Source: Bacillota bacterium (lineage in GTDB: Bacteria; Bacillota; Bacilli; Alicyclobacillales; SLC66). Taken from it: 64,000 nt of DNA. The notes below the pieces were generated by a model. That model was not told where the DNA came from and ran no database searches. It saw only the letters and a program-made list of their open reading frames with translations. Shown piece by piece: positions 44,491 to 52,850 of this stretch; the stretch's first letter is position 1, and every line of letters starts with the position of its first letter. A program made the position numbers and the translations under genes. The stretch is from positions 62,001 through 126,000 of the forward strand of contig JAJZCW010000006.1 of assembly GCA_021828865.1 (NCBI GenBank). The letters are read 5' to 3'.

Positions 44491-44579
44491 GCATTAGTTA
44501 GTCATAATATATTCATTTTTGTCTGTGATATAGTGAAAATTAAAAGCGAAGATAGAATGGAAAGTAGGCGAATCAGCTC

Positions 44580-45746
44580 ATGAGCAGACAAATTTATCTG
44601 GATAACGCTGCGACGACCCCGATTCGACAAGAAGTGGCAGAGGCGATGCGGCCATACCTATATGAGGTATTTGGCAATCCGTCGAGCATTCATCACACCG
44701 GGCAGGAAGCAAGACAAGCGATCGAACAGGCACGCCTGATGGTAGCAGATTATCTGAATGCAGCTCCTGCAGAAGTGGTATTTACCGCAGGGGGAACAGA
44801 AGCAGATTTTTTGGCGCTTACCGGCGTTCTACTGGGAAGCGGGAAACGCCATTTGATCACTACGCAAATTGAGCATCACGCAGTACTACATACAGGCGAG
44901 ATGTTGGAAGACTTGGGTTATGACGTGACTTATGTTCCTCCCATGCGAAATGGAATGGTGAGTGTTTCCTCCATTTTAGAGGCGATCCGACCTGACACGG
45001 GACTCATCAGTGTGATGTGGGTCAATAATGAGACTGGCGCGATTCAACCTGTCATGGAGCTTGCTGCTGAACTGTCGGCCCGACAAATCCCTTTTCACGT
45101 GGATGCAGTGCAGGCGCTTGGTATTTTGCCTATTGACGTTGCGCAAATACCTGTGTCACTATTATCTCTCAGTGGACATAAGATTTATGGTCCAAAAGGG
45201 ACGGGTGCGTTATACATTCGCAAAGGGACACCCTATCGGTCCATGCTTCGCGGTGGTGCGCAGGAGCGTAATCGACGCGCAGGCACAGAGAACGTGGCAG
45301 GAATTGTCGGATTTGCGAAAGCGGTGGAACTCCTAAAAAGAGAGCGAGACGACCGTAATCACACAGTGGATAAGCTGCGGGAGCTATTTTTGCAAACGCT
45401 GCAGCAGAGGTTAACTGGGTATGAACTCAACTCTCCCGAAGACGGTGTGCCGAATGTGCTCAATCTGTATTTTCATGGTGTGAATGCAGAAACACTACTC
45501 ATGCGACTCGACCTGGAGGGCATCGCCGCATCTGGTGGTTCAGCCTGTACCGCTGGTTCGGCTGATCTTTCTCATGTGCTTTTGGCGATGGGATTATCTG
45601 AAAAACGGGCGAGCGCTTCCCTTCGTTTCAGCTTTTCATCACTGAATACAGCGGTGGAAGTAGCTTCTGCAGCGGGGAAAATAGCGGAAATCGTGGAGGA
45701 TTTGCGAACGCGGTTTCAGGTTTTTGAATCAACGATTAAATCGTAG
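44580..45746 (+). CDS. Cysteine desulfurase (IscS/NifS class)
   Basis: 388 aa PLP enzyme. His100, PLP Lys201 (LSGHKIYGPKG) and catalytic Cys323 (GGSACTAGSAD) are visible. A short Cys loop places it in the IscS-type group I. It mobilises sulfur for Fe-S clusters or tRNA thiolation, and group I enzymes can also supply selenium. No iscU, mnmA or Rrf2 gene is adjacent. ATG is preceded by AGTAGGCG. Confidence 0.92.
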   Translation: MSRQIYLDNAATTPIRQEVAEAMRPYLYEVFGNPSSIHHTGQEARQAIEQARLMVADYLNAAPAEVVFTAGGTEADFLALTGVLLGSGKRHLITTQIEHHAVLHTGEMLEDLGYDVTYVPPMRNGMVSVSSILEAIRPDTGLISVMWVNNETGAIQPVMELAAELSARQIPFHVDAVQALGILPIDVAQIPVSLLSLSGHKIYGPKGTGALYIRKGTPYRSMLRGGAQERNRRAGTENVAGIVGFAKAVELLKRERDDRNHTVDKLRELFLQTLQQRLTGYELNSPEDGVPNVLNLYFHGVNAETLLMRLDLEGIAASGGSACTAGSADLSHVLLAMGLSEKRASASLRFSFSSLNTAVEVASAAGKIAEIVEDLRTRFQVFESTIKS

Positions 45747-45799
45747 TGTGGTGGGACATGCTGGTTCATGTGGAATGATTTTGAGAGGAGGCGACGCAT

Positions 45800-45991
45800 T
45801 TGGACCGTTGTCCGCAATGTAACAGCAGGGATATTGGAAAGATCGGCAATAATCAATTTTACTGTTGGAACTGCTATATGGAATTTGCGCTCGTTGGAGA
45901 TGAAGTCAAAATCTATCATGTCGACGAAGACGGGAGCCTTGTCTCCGTGGTGACGGAAGCTGTAAGTGAGGATCCTGCTCCTGTTACTTAG
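45800..45991 (+). CDS. Small zinc-ribbon protein
   Basis: 63 aa. CPQC and CWNC (residues about 4-7 and 22-25) form one zinc ribbon, with an acidic tail. TTG 45800 is supported by GAGAGGAGGCG upstream. Unknown function; similar tiny zinc-ribbon proteins are common in Bacilli. Confidence 0.7.
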   Translation: MDRCPQCNSRDIGKIGNNQFYCWNCYMEFALVGDEVKIYHVDEDGSLVSVVTEAVSEDPAPVT

Positions 45992-46015
45992 TCTGGGTGA
46001 TGCGAAAAATAGAAT

Positions 46016-46045
46016 TTGACCTGGGATGATAGACTGTGTTATATT
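46016..46045 (+). promoter_or_regulatory. Promoter of the tRNA-Ile/tRNA-Ala operon
   Basis: -35 TTGACC (46016-46021), 18-bp spacer, -10 TATATT (46040-46045). Confidence 0.65.
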
Positions 46046-46082
46046 CTCTCTTGTCGTCTTGGTCATGAAGACCATACGTAAT

Positions 46083-46159
46083 GGGCCTATAGCTCAGTTG
46101 GTTAGAGCGCACGACTGATAATCGTGAGGTCAGTGGTTCGAGTCCACTTAGGCCCACCA
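46083..46159 (+). tRNA. tRNA-Ile (GAT)
   Basis: 77 nt, acceptor GGGCCTA / TAGGCCC, anticodon loop CTGATAA, T-loop GGTTCGAGTCC, encoded CCA. Followed 3 bp later by tRNA-Ala, a pair often found in rRNA operons but here alone. Confidence 0.97.
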
Positions 46160-46162
46160 TTA

Positions 46163-46235
46163 GGGGATATAGCTCAGTTGGTAGAGCACCTGCTTTGCAC
46201 GCAGGGGGTCAGCGGTTCGAATCCGCTTATCTCCA
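46163..46235 (+). tRNA. tRNA-Ala (TGC), CCA not encoded
   Basis: 73 nt, acceptor GGGGATA / TATCTCC with one G-T pair, anticodon loop TTTGCAC, discriminator A. The next bases are TCT, so CCA must be added enzymatically, unlike in its tRNA-Ile neighbour. Confidence 0.93.
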
Positions 46236-46252
46236 TCTATTGTGACAAGAAG

Positions 46253-46280
46253 AAACCCGCTTATTTGCGGGTTTTTTGTT
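46253..46280 (+). terminator. Terminator of the tRNA operon
   Basis: AAACCCGC (46253-46260) pairs with GCGGGTTT (46267-46274), followed by TTTTGTTTT. Confidence 0.9.
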
Positions 46281-46342
46281 TTGGTCCATTCGTTTACTTC
46301 TTCTAACCTGAGATGTATATTGTTAGTAAATTGATATAATGG

Positions 46343-48199
46343 GTGATTATTATTTCCTTAAGAGATATAACTCATTCGTGGGATCAATTGTTTGCGAGAT
46401 TGCCAGAGGAATTTCTGATCAATTTTTTTGATGCATCTGGTGTGGTGACCTATTATCGGCCTTCTCCTAGGTTGCCATTTCCCTTTGGTCTTGGAATGAA
46501 CATTCACGAACCTGTTTTTCAACACACAGTGGCAAAAAAAGCATGGGTTAAGAGGCAGTGGTATTTGGCTTACGGGGATAAAGAGGCGTTTGGCTTCCCC
46601 TATTTTGCTGTGGCTTTTTCCACTTTTGATGAATCTAGAGAATTTCAGGGTGTATTGACGTTTGCGTTTCCCATGAATTTTGTGGAGGAGATCGAGTCAC
46701 TTCATCAAGATAAGTCAATTTTGCAATGGATCCTGAGATTGGCGGAAAGCACGCTATTTATTGATCACCAAACTCATTTGTGGACGCAATTCCGGGATGT
46801 TTTTCTGCAACTCTTCTCTTATCGGGGTGGTGTGCTTTTTGCCTTTGAGGAAGATGCAGTCAAGGTACTTGAATGGTTTGGTAATTTGGATCTCAATGTG
46901 GACATGAAGGAGATGCTGGAGCAAGACAGTTTACGCATCCTTTCAGGGAATCAACAGGACTATGAAATAGAACTAAATTCGCTCGTATGGGACCGATTTG
47001 ATTTAGATAAATGGGGAGAGCGAGAGGTGCTGTACCTGGTTCGGGATGTCCATTCCTCCCGACATCCGCTTTTGGGAGCGTTGCTGGATTTTTATAGCGT
47101 CACCCGTCAGGTGGTTTGGCAGCGGGAAGAGTGGGAGCGACTTCACGAAGAACTCGATCAGTCACAACGCTTTTATGCCGCATTGGCTGAAATCAATGCG
47201 CTAGTGTATGAGGCGGGTGAAGAGACATCGCTACTCGCGGAGACTTGTAAAATCATACATAATTATACGAAAGTCAGCGGTTGTTGGGCGTATCAGTTCA
47301 AGACGGGGCAGATTCAACTGGTCAGCGTGGTCATGGATCATCCTGAACGTGAGAAAGAATTCGTGGATATATTTTCAAATTTTATAAAAAATAACTTGTA
47401 TCAAGTTGGGTTTTTACCTTTATTAAATCAAGACCGTCAACCGATCATCATCAATGATTACAGACGGCAAAGCCGCTTTCAGCAAAATGAATGGCTGACA
47501 TTTATGCGCAGGGTACCTGCCAATGCACTTTGTGCGATGCCGATTGTCAAAGAGGATCAGGTTGAGACTGTACTCATGATGATTGGCCCGACCGGCTTTT
47601 TTACGAAAAGCATCAACGAAGTGATCGATGCGATGGCGAAACATGTATCTATCAAACTTCAAAGTATAGAATTGGAATATAAAACAAAAGTTTATCATGA
47701 TATGATAGAACACATGGCCTACCATGATCGGCTGACAGGATTAAAAAACCGAGCCTATCTGGAAGAATGGCTGGATCGAATGTTGGTTTATACCAAAGAA
47801 AGAGATACGTCTATTGGCCTTTTCATGCTGGATTTGGATCATTTTAAGCCAGTAAACGATCAGTTTGGGCATCCGGCAGGCGACGTAGTCTTAGTCGAAC
47901 TGGCCCATCGCATTACGCAAATCATTCCGGTAGGCGAAGCAATTCGACTCGGTGGTGATGAATTTGTCATTGTGGTAAAGGGGGATATTGAACCACTTGC
48001 CATGACCACCTATGCCAACTCGCTGATCTCGCGGATACAGGAGCCAGTGAACTTTGAAGGACACGTGTTAACGGTGGGGGCGAGCGTGGGAATGGCATGG
48101 ACCAAGGATGCAGGGGTCAATCCCCGTTCACTTTTGAAACAGGCCGATGAGGCATTATATAAAGTCAAACAAGGCGGCAGAAATTACGCGAGCTTTTAG
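46343..48199 (+). CDS. Diguanylate cyclase with PAS-like and GAF-like sensor regions
   Basis: 618 aa, no membrane helix. The N-terminal sensor region (about 10-120, FDASGVVTYYRPSPRLPF) is PAS-like; a GAF-like domain lies about 276-445; a catalytic GGDEF domain about 455-615 has intact GGDEF (LGGDEFVIVV, near 534). No RxxD inhibitory site precedes it, so product inhibition may be absent. Makes c-di-GMP. Start GTG 46343 has only a weak ribosome binding site; a TTG near 46390 is possible. Confidence 0.8.
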   Translation: MIIISLRDITHSWDQLFARLPEEFLINFFDASGVVTYYRPSPRLPFPFGLGMNIHEPVFQHTVAKKAWVKRQWYLAYGDKEAFGFPYFAVAFSTFDESREFQGVLTFAFPMNFVEEIESLHQDKSILQWILRLAESTLFIDHQTHLWTQFRDVFLQLFSYRGGVLFAFEEDAVKVLEWFGNLDLNVDMKEMLEQDSLRILSGNQQDYEIELNSLVWDRFDLDKWGEREVLYLVRDVHSSRHPLLGALLDFYSVTRQVVWQREEWERLHEELDQSQRFYAALAEINALVYEAGEETSLLAETCKIIHNYTKVSGCWAYQFKTGQIQLVSVVMDHPEREKEFVDIFSNFIKNNLYQVGFLPLLNQDRQPIIINDYRRQSRFQQNEWLTFMRRVPANALCAMPIVKEDQVETVLMMIGPTGFFTKSINEVIDAMAKHVSIKLQSIELEYKTKVYHDMIEHMAYHDRLTGLKNRAYLEEWLDRMLVYTKERDTSIGLFMLDLDHFKPVNDQFGHPAGDVVLVELAHRITQIIPVGEAIRLGGDEFVIVVKGDIEPLAMTTYANSLISRIQEPVNFEGHVLTVGASVGMAWTKDAGVNPRSLLKQADEALYKVKQGGRNYASF

Positions 48200-48234
48200 A
48201 AATGATAAATCACGAGTAGGAAGGTATTGTCAAC

Positions 48235-48564
48235 ATGAGAGGTCGGTCAAGGCAACTTGCGGGACTCGTCATCACGGTGATCGTCATCGTTGTTGGGGTG
48301 GTTATCGTTCACAATATGACATCCGTCAAACAAAAGCGTCAGGACGTGTTGTCATCTCAAGCTGGGATCAGCGCATTTCATACCATGTTGCGCCAATTTG
48401 AAGAGAAAACAAAAATCCGCCCGGACATCGTATACTACAGCGGCATGGTAACGCATCGTCTACTAGGCGCAGAAACGGTTCAAATCCTTGCCGTCAATCA
48501 TAAAGTATACAATGTCACGGTGAATCAGCGGGGCATCATCCAATCTATTCAGCGCACCTCCTGA
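48235..48564 (+). CDS. Small membrane-anchored hypothetical protein
   Basis: 109 aa. One N-terminal helix (about 9-28, AGLVITVIVIVVGVVIVHNM) with an extracytoplasmic domain of about 80 residues predicted alpha/beta (DIVYYSGMVTHRLLG, KVYNVTVNQRGIIQSIQ). No family recognised. 35 bp after the diguanylate cyclase gene, same strand. Its 3' end overlaps the convergent GGDEF-EAL gene by 16 bases. Confidence 0.6.
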   Translation: MRGRSRQLAGLVITVIVIVVGVVIVHNMTSVKQKRQDVLSSQAGISAFHTMLRQFEEKTKIRPDIVYYSGMVTHRLLGAETVQILAVNHKVYNVTVNQRGIIQSIQRTS

Positions 48565-50771
48565 TCTTGGGTCATGCCAAGCATGGAGGCATTCGGCGCC
48601 TGATTGGGTTTTAATGCACCAAAGAAATCTTTTGCAGGGACGGGGTGGCTAAAATAATACCCTTGGAACACGTTGCACCCGATCTTCTCAAGAGCAGCCA
48701 ACTGTTGACTGGTTTCAACCCCTTCAACGACGATGTGGAGATGAAGATCCAGCGCCATTTGGACGATAGAAGAGAGGATGACAGGAGTGCTTGGATTGAT
48801 CATCAAGCTCCTGGTGAATGTTTGGTCAATTTTGATCTGGTTGATGGACAGGTCTTTCAGGTATGCAAGCGATGAATACCCTGTGCCAAAGTCATCCAAT
48901 GATATTTGAATGCCCATTTCCTGTAACATGGCGATTTTTTCTATCGCATTGTCCTCTTCATTCAGGAGTAACCGTTCTGTCACTTCAAATGTCAAACAGC
49001 TTGCCTTTACTCCTGTATCCTCGATGATTTGCCTCACGTGATCGACAAAAAAATGGTCATGAAACTGCACGGGACTAATGTTGATGGAAAGCGGTATATC
49101 AATATGGTTTTGGTCGAGCCGTTTGGCTAGAAGGCAAACTTCGTGAATGATCCAGTAACCGATCGGAATAATCAGGCCCTTGTCTTCTGCTACTGGGATA
49201 AACTGAATGGGTGAAATAAACCCCTGATCGATGTGGAGCCACCGAATGAGCGCTTCTGCACCGATGATTCTTCCGTCGGCCAGGCATTCAGGTTGAAGAT
49301 AAAGATGAAACTCCTGACGTTCCATTGCATTCAGTATTTCTTCTTCCATATCAAACAGCACGTCTTGTTCGACAAGCGCCCAATAGCCAACGGTTTTGTC
49401 TTTGACCATCACGGTGGAGATTTCATGATGCGCACGCCATACCTCACCAGTTGGTCGTTTGTTGACAAAGTGTCCCTTCCACCAACCTACCTTTACAAGC
49501 GATTCGTGCATCTCTGGATACTTCATCTGGTTCAGGTGGAGTGCCGATGCAAACATATTGGGTTTTTTTCCGAGCATTTCGGCCTTCTTATAGCCGCTCA
49601 TCTCTTCAAAGGTCGGATTCACATCGATGATGCGCATCGCCTCGTCAGTTAAGATAAATCCTTTGCTGGAGTGATTCATCAGATATCGTAAACTGTCTGA
49701 CACCCAACGAAGGTGTGTTTCCGCTGAAAAATTGCCAGTATCGCTCAATTGCTTTACTGTGTCTTGGTACCAGCCGATGTTGTTCTTACCGCTGCGTTTT
49801 GCATTTAACAATGCAGTATCTGCCTTGTTGAAGAGGTCTTCATTCATTCTGCCGCAAGCGACGCCCATGCTGGCTTGTATGACCATCTCCTGATCAGAAT
49901 AAAAAGGTTCATTAGAAAAGCTCTCGTGCAACTTTTCGATTTTTGGCAACGCACTCTCTTTATCGTTAAGCCCTGGCCACACAATGACAAATTCGTCCCC
50001 ACCCCAGCGAAATGCCTTGGCCTCCATAGGCAGGTTTGTTTTGATTCGATGACCAGCTTCCTGTAGAAGTTGATCCCCCAGTTGGTGTCCAAACGTATCA
50101 TTGGCAAACTTGAAGTCATCCAGATCGATCAAAATCATGGCGCCCCACACATCGTCCCCTTCAAGCAGCCAGTCGTTAAAGCTCATTCGGTTCATGAGCG
50201 TGGTTAGCGGATCATGACCACGCTCAAAAACGATGCGAAGTCTCCTGGCGCTTTCCTCCACATATAAAAATAATGGGATAAAGAGTCCGAGTAAGTCGAT
50301 TAAATCATTGAACTGGTCGTATTCTGGATGAAAGATTGGCTTTAGCACGACCCATAGACCGATACCGATAATCGCCCAATTTGGACTTTTTTTCAGTAAA
50401 AAAAGTACGATCGCCACAATTTGAACAGCAAAAATCATCCAAAACCGACCGCTTTGAAGCGTCCAAGAATGAACAGAAAAAAAGAGGAGGAGTTGCAGAA
50501 AAAGCGTGGGGATGCTGCTCCCAACGGATTTGTTGCGACTGAACAGGATATCCATATAGACAATGGCAATCACACCGAAAATAAGGATATTTAGTGGATG
50601 GAAAAAAATTTGGATTAGTGTAACCCAAATTACCGGCACCACTGCCGCAATGATAGACCATGCCCAATCGGGAACCCACTTGAATTCCTTGATGCGGCGA
50701 ATGCCTTCGACTGTCTCCCAAAACCCTGTTGTACCGACGGCCACCCATAAGATAAAAATTAGTTCTATCAT
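48549..50771 (-). CDS. Membrane GGDEF-PAS-EAL protein (c-di-GMP turnover)
   Basis: 740 aa. About six N-terminal membrane helices, a GGDEF domain (about 195-350, RWGGDEFVIVW), PAS domain (about 365-490, GFILTDEAMRIIDVNPTFEE) and EAL domain (about 490-730). EAL is complete: EALIRWLH, NISPVQFHD, FEVTERLL, LDDFGTGYSS, VVEGVET. GGDEF is also intact, but no RxxD site is present. Likely bifunctional or mainly a phosphodiesterase. ATG 50771 follows AGGAGGTTGCA. Confidence 0.88.
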   Translation of the reverse strand: MIELIFILWVAVGTTGFWETVEGIRRIKEFKWVPDWAWSIIAAVVPVIWVTLIQIFFHPLNILIFGVIAIVYMDILFSRNKSVGSSIPTLFLQLLLFFSVHSWTLQSGRFWMIFAVQIVAIVLFLLKKSPNWAIIGIGLWVVLKPIFHPEYDQFNDLIDLLGLFIPLFLYVEESARRLRIVFERGHDPLTTLMNRMSFNDWLLEGDDVWGAMILIDLDDFKFANDTFGHQLGDQLLQEAGHRIKTNLPMEAKAFRWGGDEFVIVWPGLNDKESALPKIEKLHESFSNEPFYSDQEMVIQASMGVACGRMNEDLFNKADTALLNAKRSGKNNIGWYQDTVKQLSDTGNFSAETHLRWVSDSLRYLMNHSSKGFILTDEAMRIIDVNPTFEEMSGYKKAEMLGKKPNMFASALHLNQMKYPEMHESLVKVGWWKGHFVNKRPTGEVWRAHHEISTVMVKDKTVGYWALVEQDVLFDMEEEILNAMERQEFHLYLQPECLADGRIIGAEALIRWLHIDQGFISPIQFIPVAEDKGLIIPIGYWIIHEVCLLAKRLDQNHIDIPLSINISPVQFHDHFFVDHVRQIIEDTGVKASCLTFEVTERLLLNEEDNAIEKIAMLQEMGIQISLDDFGTGYSSLAYLKDLSINQIKIDQTFTRSLMINPSTPVILSSIVQMALDLHLHIVVEGVETSQQLAALEKIGCNVFQGYYFSHPVPAKDFFGALKPNQAPNASMLGMTQDQEVR

Positions 50772-50983
50772 TGCAACCTCCTGCATTGCCCATTCTAACG
50801 CTATTATGATAAAGTAGATCGCTCGAAAAATGTCGTATTTTTTTCTTTACGCTTATCATACAATATTTATAACTAGTTGAGTTTTAATGTACGCTAATTT
50901 ACTTTGCAACACCGTTTATGATTTGCCTGTCCATGAAGCCTGTGATAGGGTTAAAGCAGACTCTTTTCATGGAGGAATGTCAA

Positions 50984-51163
50984 TTGGTGATCACCACGGA
51001 GCGAATCATCATTGCCGTTGTGGCAGTGGGCGCGCTTTTTTTTATCCAAAGAAGAGGCCAGCGCAAGTCGGAGGAATATTTGAAAAGATTGCAAGAAAAA
51101 CAGCATCGGGAAGCAGAAGCGCAAATGGAAACTGTGGAGAATACCAACGAAGACAACGAGTGA
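50984..51163 (+). CDS. Small membrane protein
   Basis: 59 aa. One helix (about 7-23, IIIAVVAVGALFFIQRR) followed by a charged coiled coil (KSEEYLKRLQEKQHREAEAQ) and an acidic tail. TTG 50984 (or GTG 50987) lies behind GGAGG. Unknown function. Confidence 0.6.
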   Translation: MVITTERIIIAVVAVGALFFIQRRGQRKSEEYLKRLQEKQHREAEAQMETVENTNEDNE

Positions 51164-51271
51164 ATGGTACTTCTGCTTGACGGCCCTCGCATTCGCATGG
51201 GGTATTTTGGGGACGAGCCGCATATACTGTGAATGTTCTACCCAGTCCCAGCCTTGAACGGGGGCTTTTCT

Positions 51272-52342
51272 ATGAAATTTCAGGACTCAAAAGATCGAAC
51301 GATCTACCTGGCTGCACTGTTTTTCATCGTACTGGCAAGTTTGGAGCTCGTCGGTGAGCTGCGTGGCCTTTTTTATGATATATGGTTGGTTTTGCGTGCG
51401 GTGGTAATTCCCCTCGTATTGGCGTTGATCATTTCCTATGTGCTTCGGCCCATTGTGGATTTGCTGGAATCCCGCAGGGTTCCAAGAGGTATTGGCGTGG
51501 TGATTACTTACGCAGCGGTGTTGCTTGTTTTTGTCCTAATGGTGATCAACCTGCTGCCTGCTATCATTACTCAAGGCAATGCCCTTATTCAGCTTCTTCC
51601 CAAGTATCTAGCAGCGATCAACGGAATTCTGGATCACATGACCCTGTTAGCGAAAGTGATGCCTCACGGGATTCGCCTCGGACTAGAAAAGGCGATGGGT
51701 TCAGCGGAGGCTGATCTGGTCTCTGGATTGTCGCGTTCTATTAAAGGTGTGCGGGGAGTTTTTAACGGCGCTTTCATGGCGCTCATCATTCCTTTTTTTG
51801 TGTTTTATTTCATTAAAGATCAAACGTTTTTTTCAACACTGATCTTGCGTCTTTTCCCCAAAAACAGACAGGCGACCGTGCAAAAAATCCTTGCCGGCAT
51901 CGATGAGTCACTTGGCAAATACGTGCGAGGCCAATTATTTGTGATGTTCGCGGTGGGAATCGTGACACTCGCCGGCTATCTGCTGATCGGGATGCCCTTT
52001 GCCTTATTCCTAGCGCTTTTTGTGGCGCTGACTAACGTGATTCCGTATTTGGGTCCCTTCATTGGCGCAACACCTGCACTGATCATGGCGCTTGGCATCT
52101 CCCACAGCATGCTGGTGAAGGTGCTCATCGTCAATCTGATCGTCCAACAAATTGAAGGCAATGTGTTATCCCCATGGATAATGGGCAAATCGATGAAGCT
52201 ACATCCGATTTTTATCATCCTAGCCGTTTTGTTCGCAGGCCAGATCGGCGGCATCATGGGACTGATTTTTGCCGTGCCGGTGCTGGCGGTGGGGAAAGTG
52301 ATTATTGAGCAGATTCAGCAAGTTCGTACTCCTGACGCTTGA
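51272..52342 (+). CDS. AI-2E-family transporter (PF01594, YtvI/PerM type)
   Basis: 356 aa with about eight membrane helices. Family landmarks are LVLALIISYVLRPIVDLLES, the FVFYFIKDQTFF helix and the GPFIGATPALIMAL helix pair. Members include a sodium-proton antiporter, an autoinducer-2 exporter and proteins of unknown substrate; the name does not prove AI-2 transport. Start ATG 51272 is preferred over ATG 51233. It ends on the 5S rRNA promoter. Confidence 0.82.
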   Translation: MKFQDSKDRTIYLAALFFIVLASLELVGELRGLFYDIWLVLRAVVIPLVLALIISYVLRPIVDLLESRRVPRGIGVVITYAAVLLVFVLMVINLLPAIITQGNALIQLLPKYLAAINGILDHMTLLAKVMPHGIRLGLEKAMGSAEADLVSGLSRSIKGVRGVFNGAFMALIIPFFVFYFIKDQTFFSTLILRLFPKNRQATVQKILAGIDESLGKYVRGQLFVMFAVGIVTLAGYLLIGMPFALFLALFVALTNVIPYLGPFIGATPALIMALGISHSMLVKVLIVNLIVQQIEGNVLSPWIMGKSMKLHPIFIILAVLFAGQIGGIMGLIFAVPVLAVGKVIIEQIQQVRTPDA

Positions 52343-52367
52343 CAAAGTAAGTATCAATGCCTATAAT
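52339..52367 (+). promoter_or_regulatory. Consensus promoter of the 5S rRNA gene
   Basis: TTGACA (52339-52344), 17-bp spacer, TATAAT (52362-52367): a perfect sigma-A consensus, overlapping the stop of the preceding gene. Confidence 0.9.
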
Positions 52368-52377
52368 CAATTTTGCA

Positions 52378-52495
52378 GTTTGGTGTTAATAGCGGAGGGG
52401 ACACACCCGTACCCATCCCGAACACGATGGTTAAGCCCTCCAGCGCCGATGGTACTTGGATCGCAGGATCTTGGGAGAGTAGGTCAATGCCAGAC
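52378..52495 (+). rRNA. rrf: 5S ribosomal RNA, orphan
   Basis: About 118 nt. Ends GTTTGGT / GCCAGAC pair; internal conserved blocks are CCGTACCCATCCCGAACACG and GGGAGAGTAGG. No 16S or 23S gene is adjacent; it has its own consensus promoter and terminator. Confidence 0.95.
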
Positions 52496-52498
52496 AAC

Positions 52499-52523
52499 AG
52501 CCCCTTGTTAAGGGGCTTTTTTC
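52499..52523 (+). terminator. Terminator of the 5S rRNA gene
   Basis: AGCCCCTT / AAGGGGCT hairpin with GTT loop and six T residues. Confidence 0.92.
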
Positions 52524-52543
52524 ATTAAAATGCCAGCGTGTGC

Positions 52544-52572
52544 TTGCCGGGAACGCGCGTTTTTGCTATACT
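52544..52572 (+). promoter_or_regulatory. Promoter of the alaS T-box operon
   Basis: TTGCCG (52544-52549), 17-bp spacer, TATACT (52567-52572), about 20 bp after the 5S terminator. Confidence 0.55.
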
Positions 52573-52584
52573 GACTCGCAAATG

Positions 52585-52813
52585 GTGGCGCGGGAAATGA
52601 GTACTGCCTAGCCCGTTCCCAGAGAATGTGCTCCAATGGCTGCAAGAGTGCATGGACGAAGAAGGCAGGAAGCTAGTCCCAAGACTGTGTGAGCAATCAC
52701 AACGGGTACGCCCGTTAACGCGTAAGTAAGTGACGCAGATGGATAAGCATCAGCGTAATAAGGGTGGTACCGCGTGAAGCTCACGTCCCTTAGGGGAGCT
52801 GGGGCTTTTTTTA
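52585..52813 (+). promoter_or_regulatory. T-box leader of alaS
   Basis: T-box sequence AAGGGTGGTACCGCG at 52760-52774; Stem I spans roughly 52585-52690, including AGAGAATGTG. A terminator (AGCTC..CCC / GGG..GAGCT region, then GGGGC and seven T) ends at about 52813. The specifier codon could not be placed with certainty; Ala is inferred from the gene. Confidence 0.92.
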
Positions 52814-52850
52814 TTTGCCGAAAATGAAGGATGGAAGGATGGTTGTCGAC

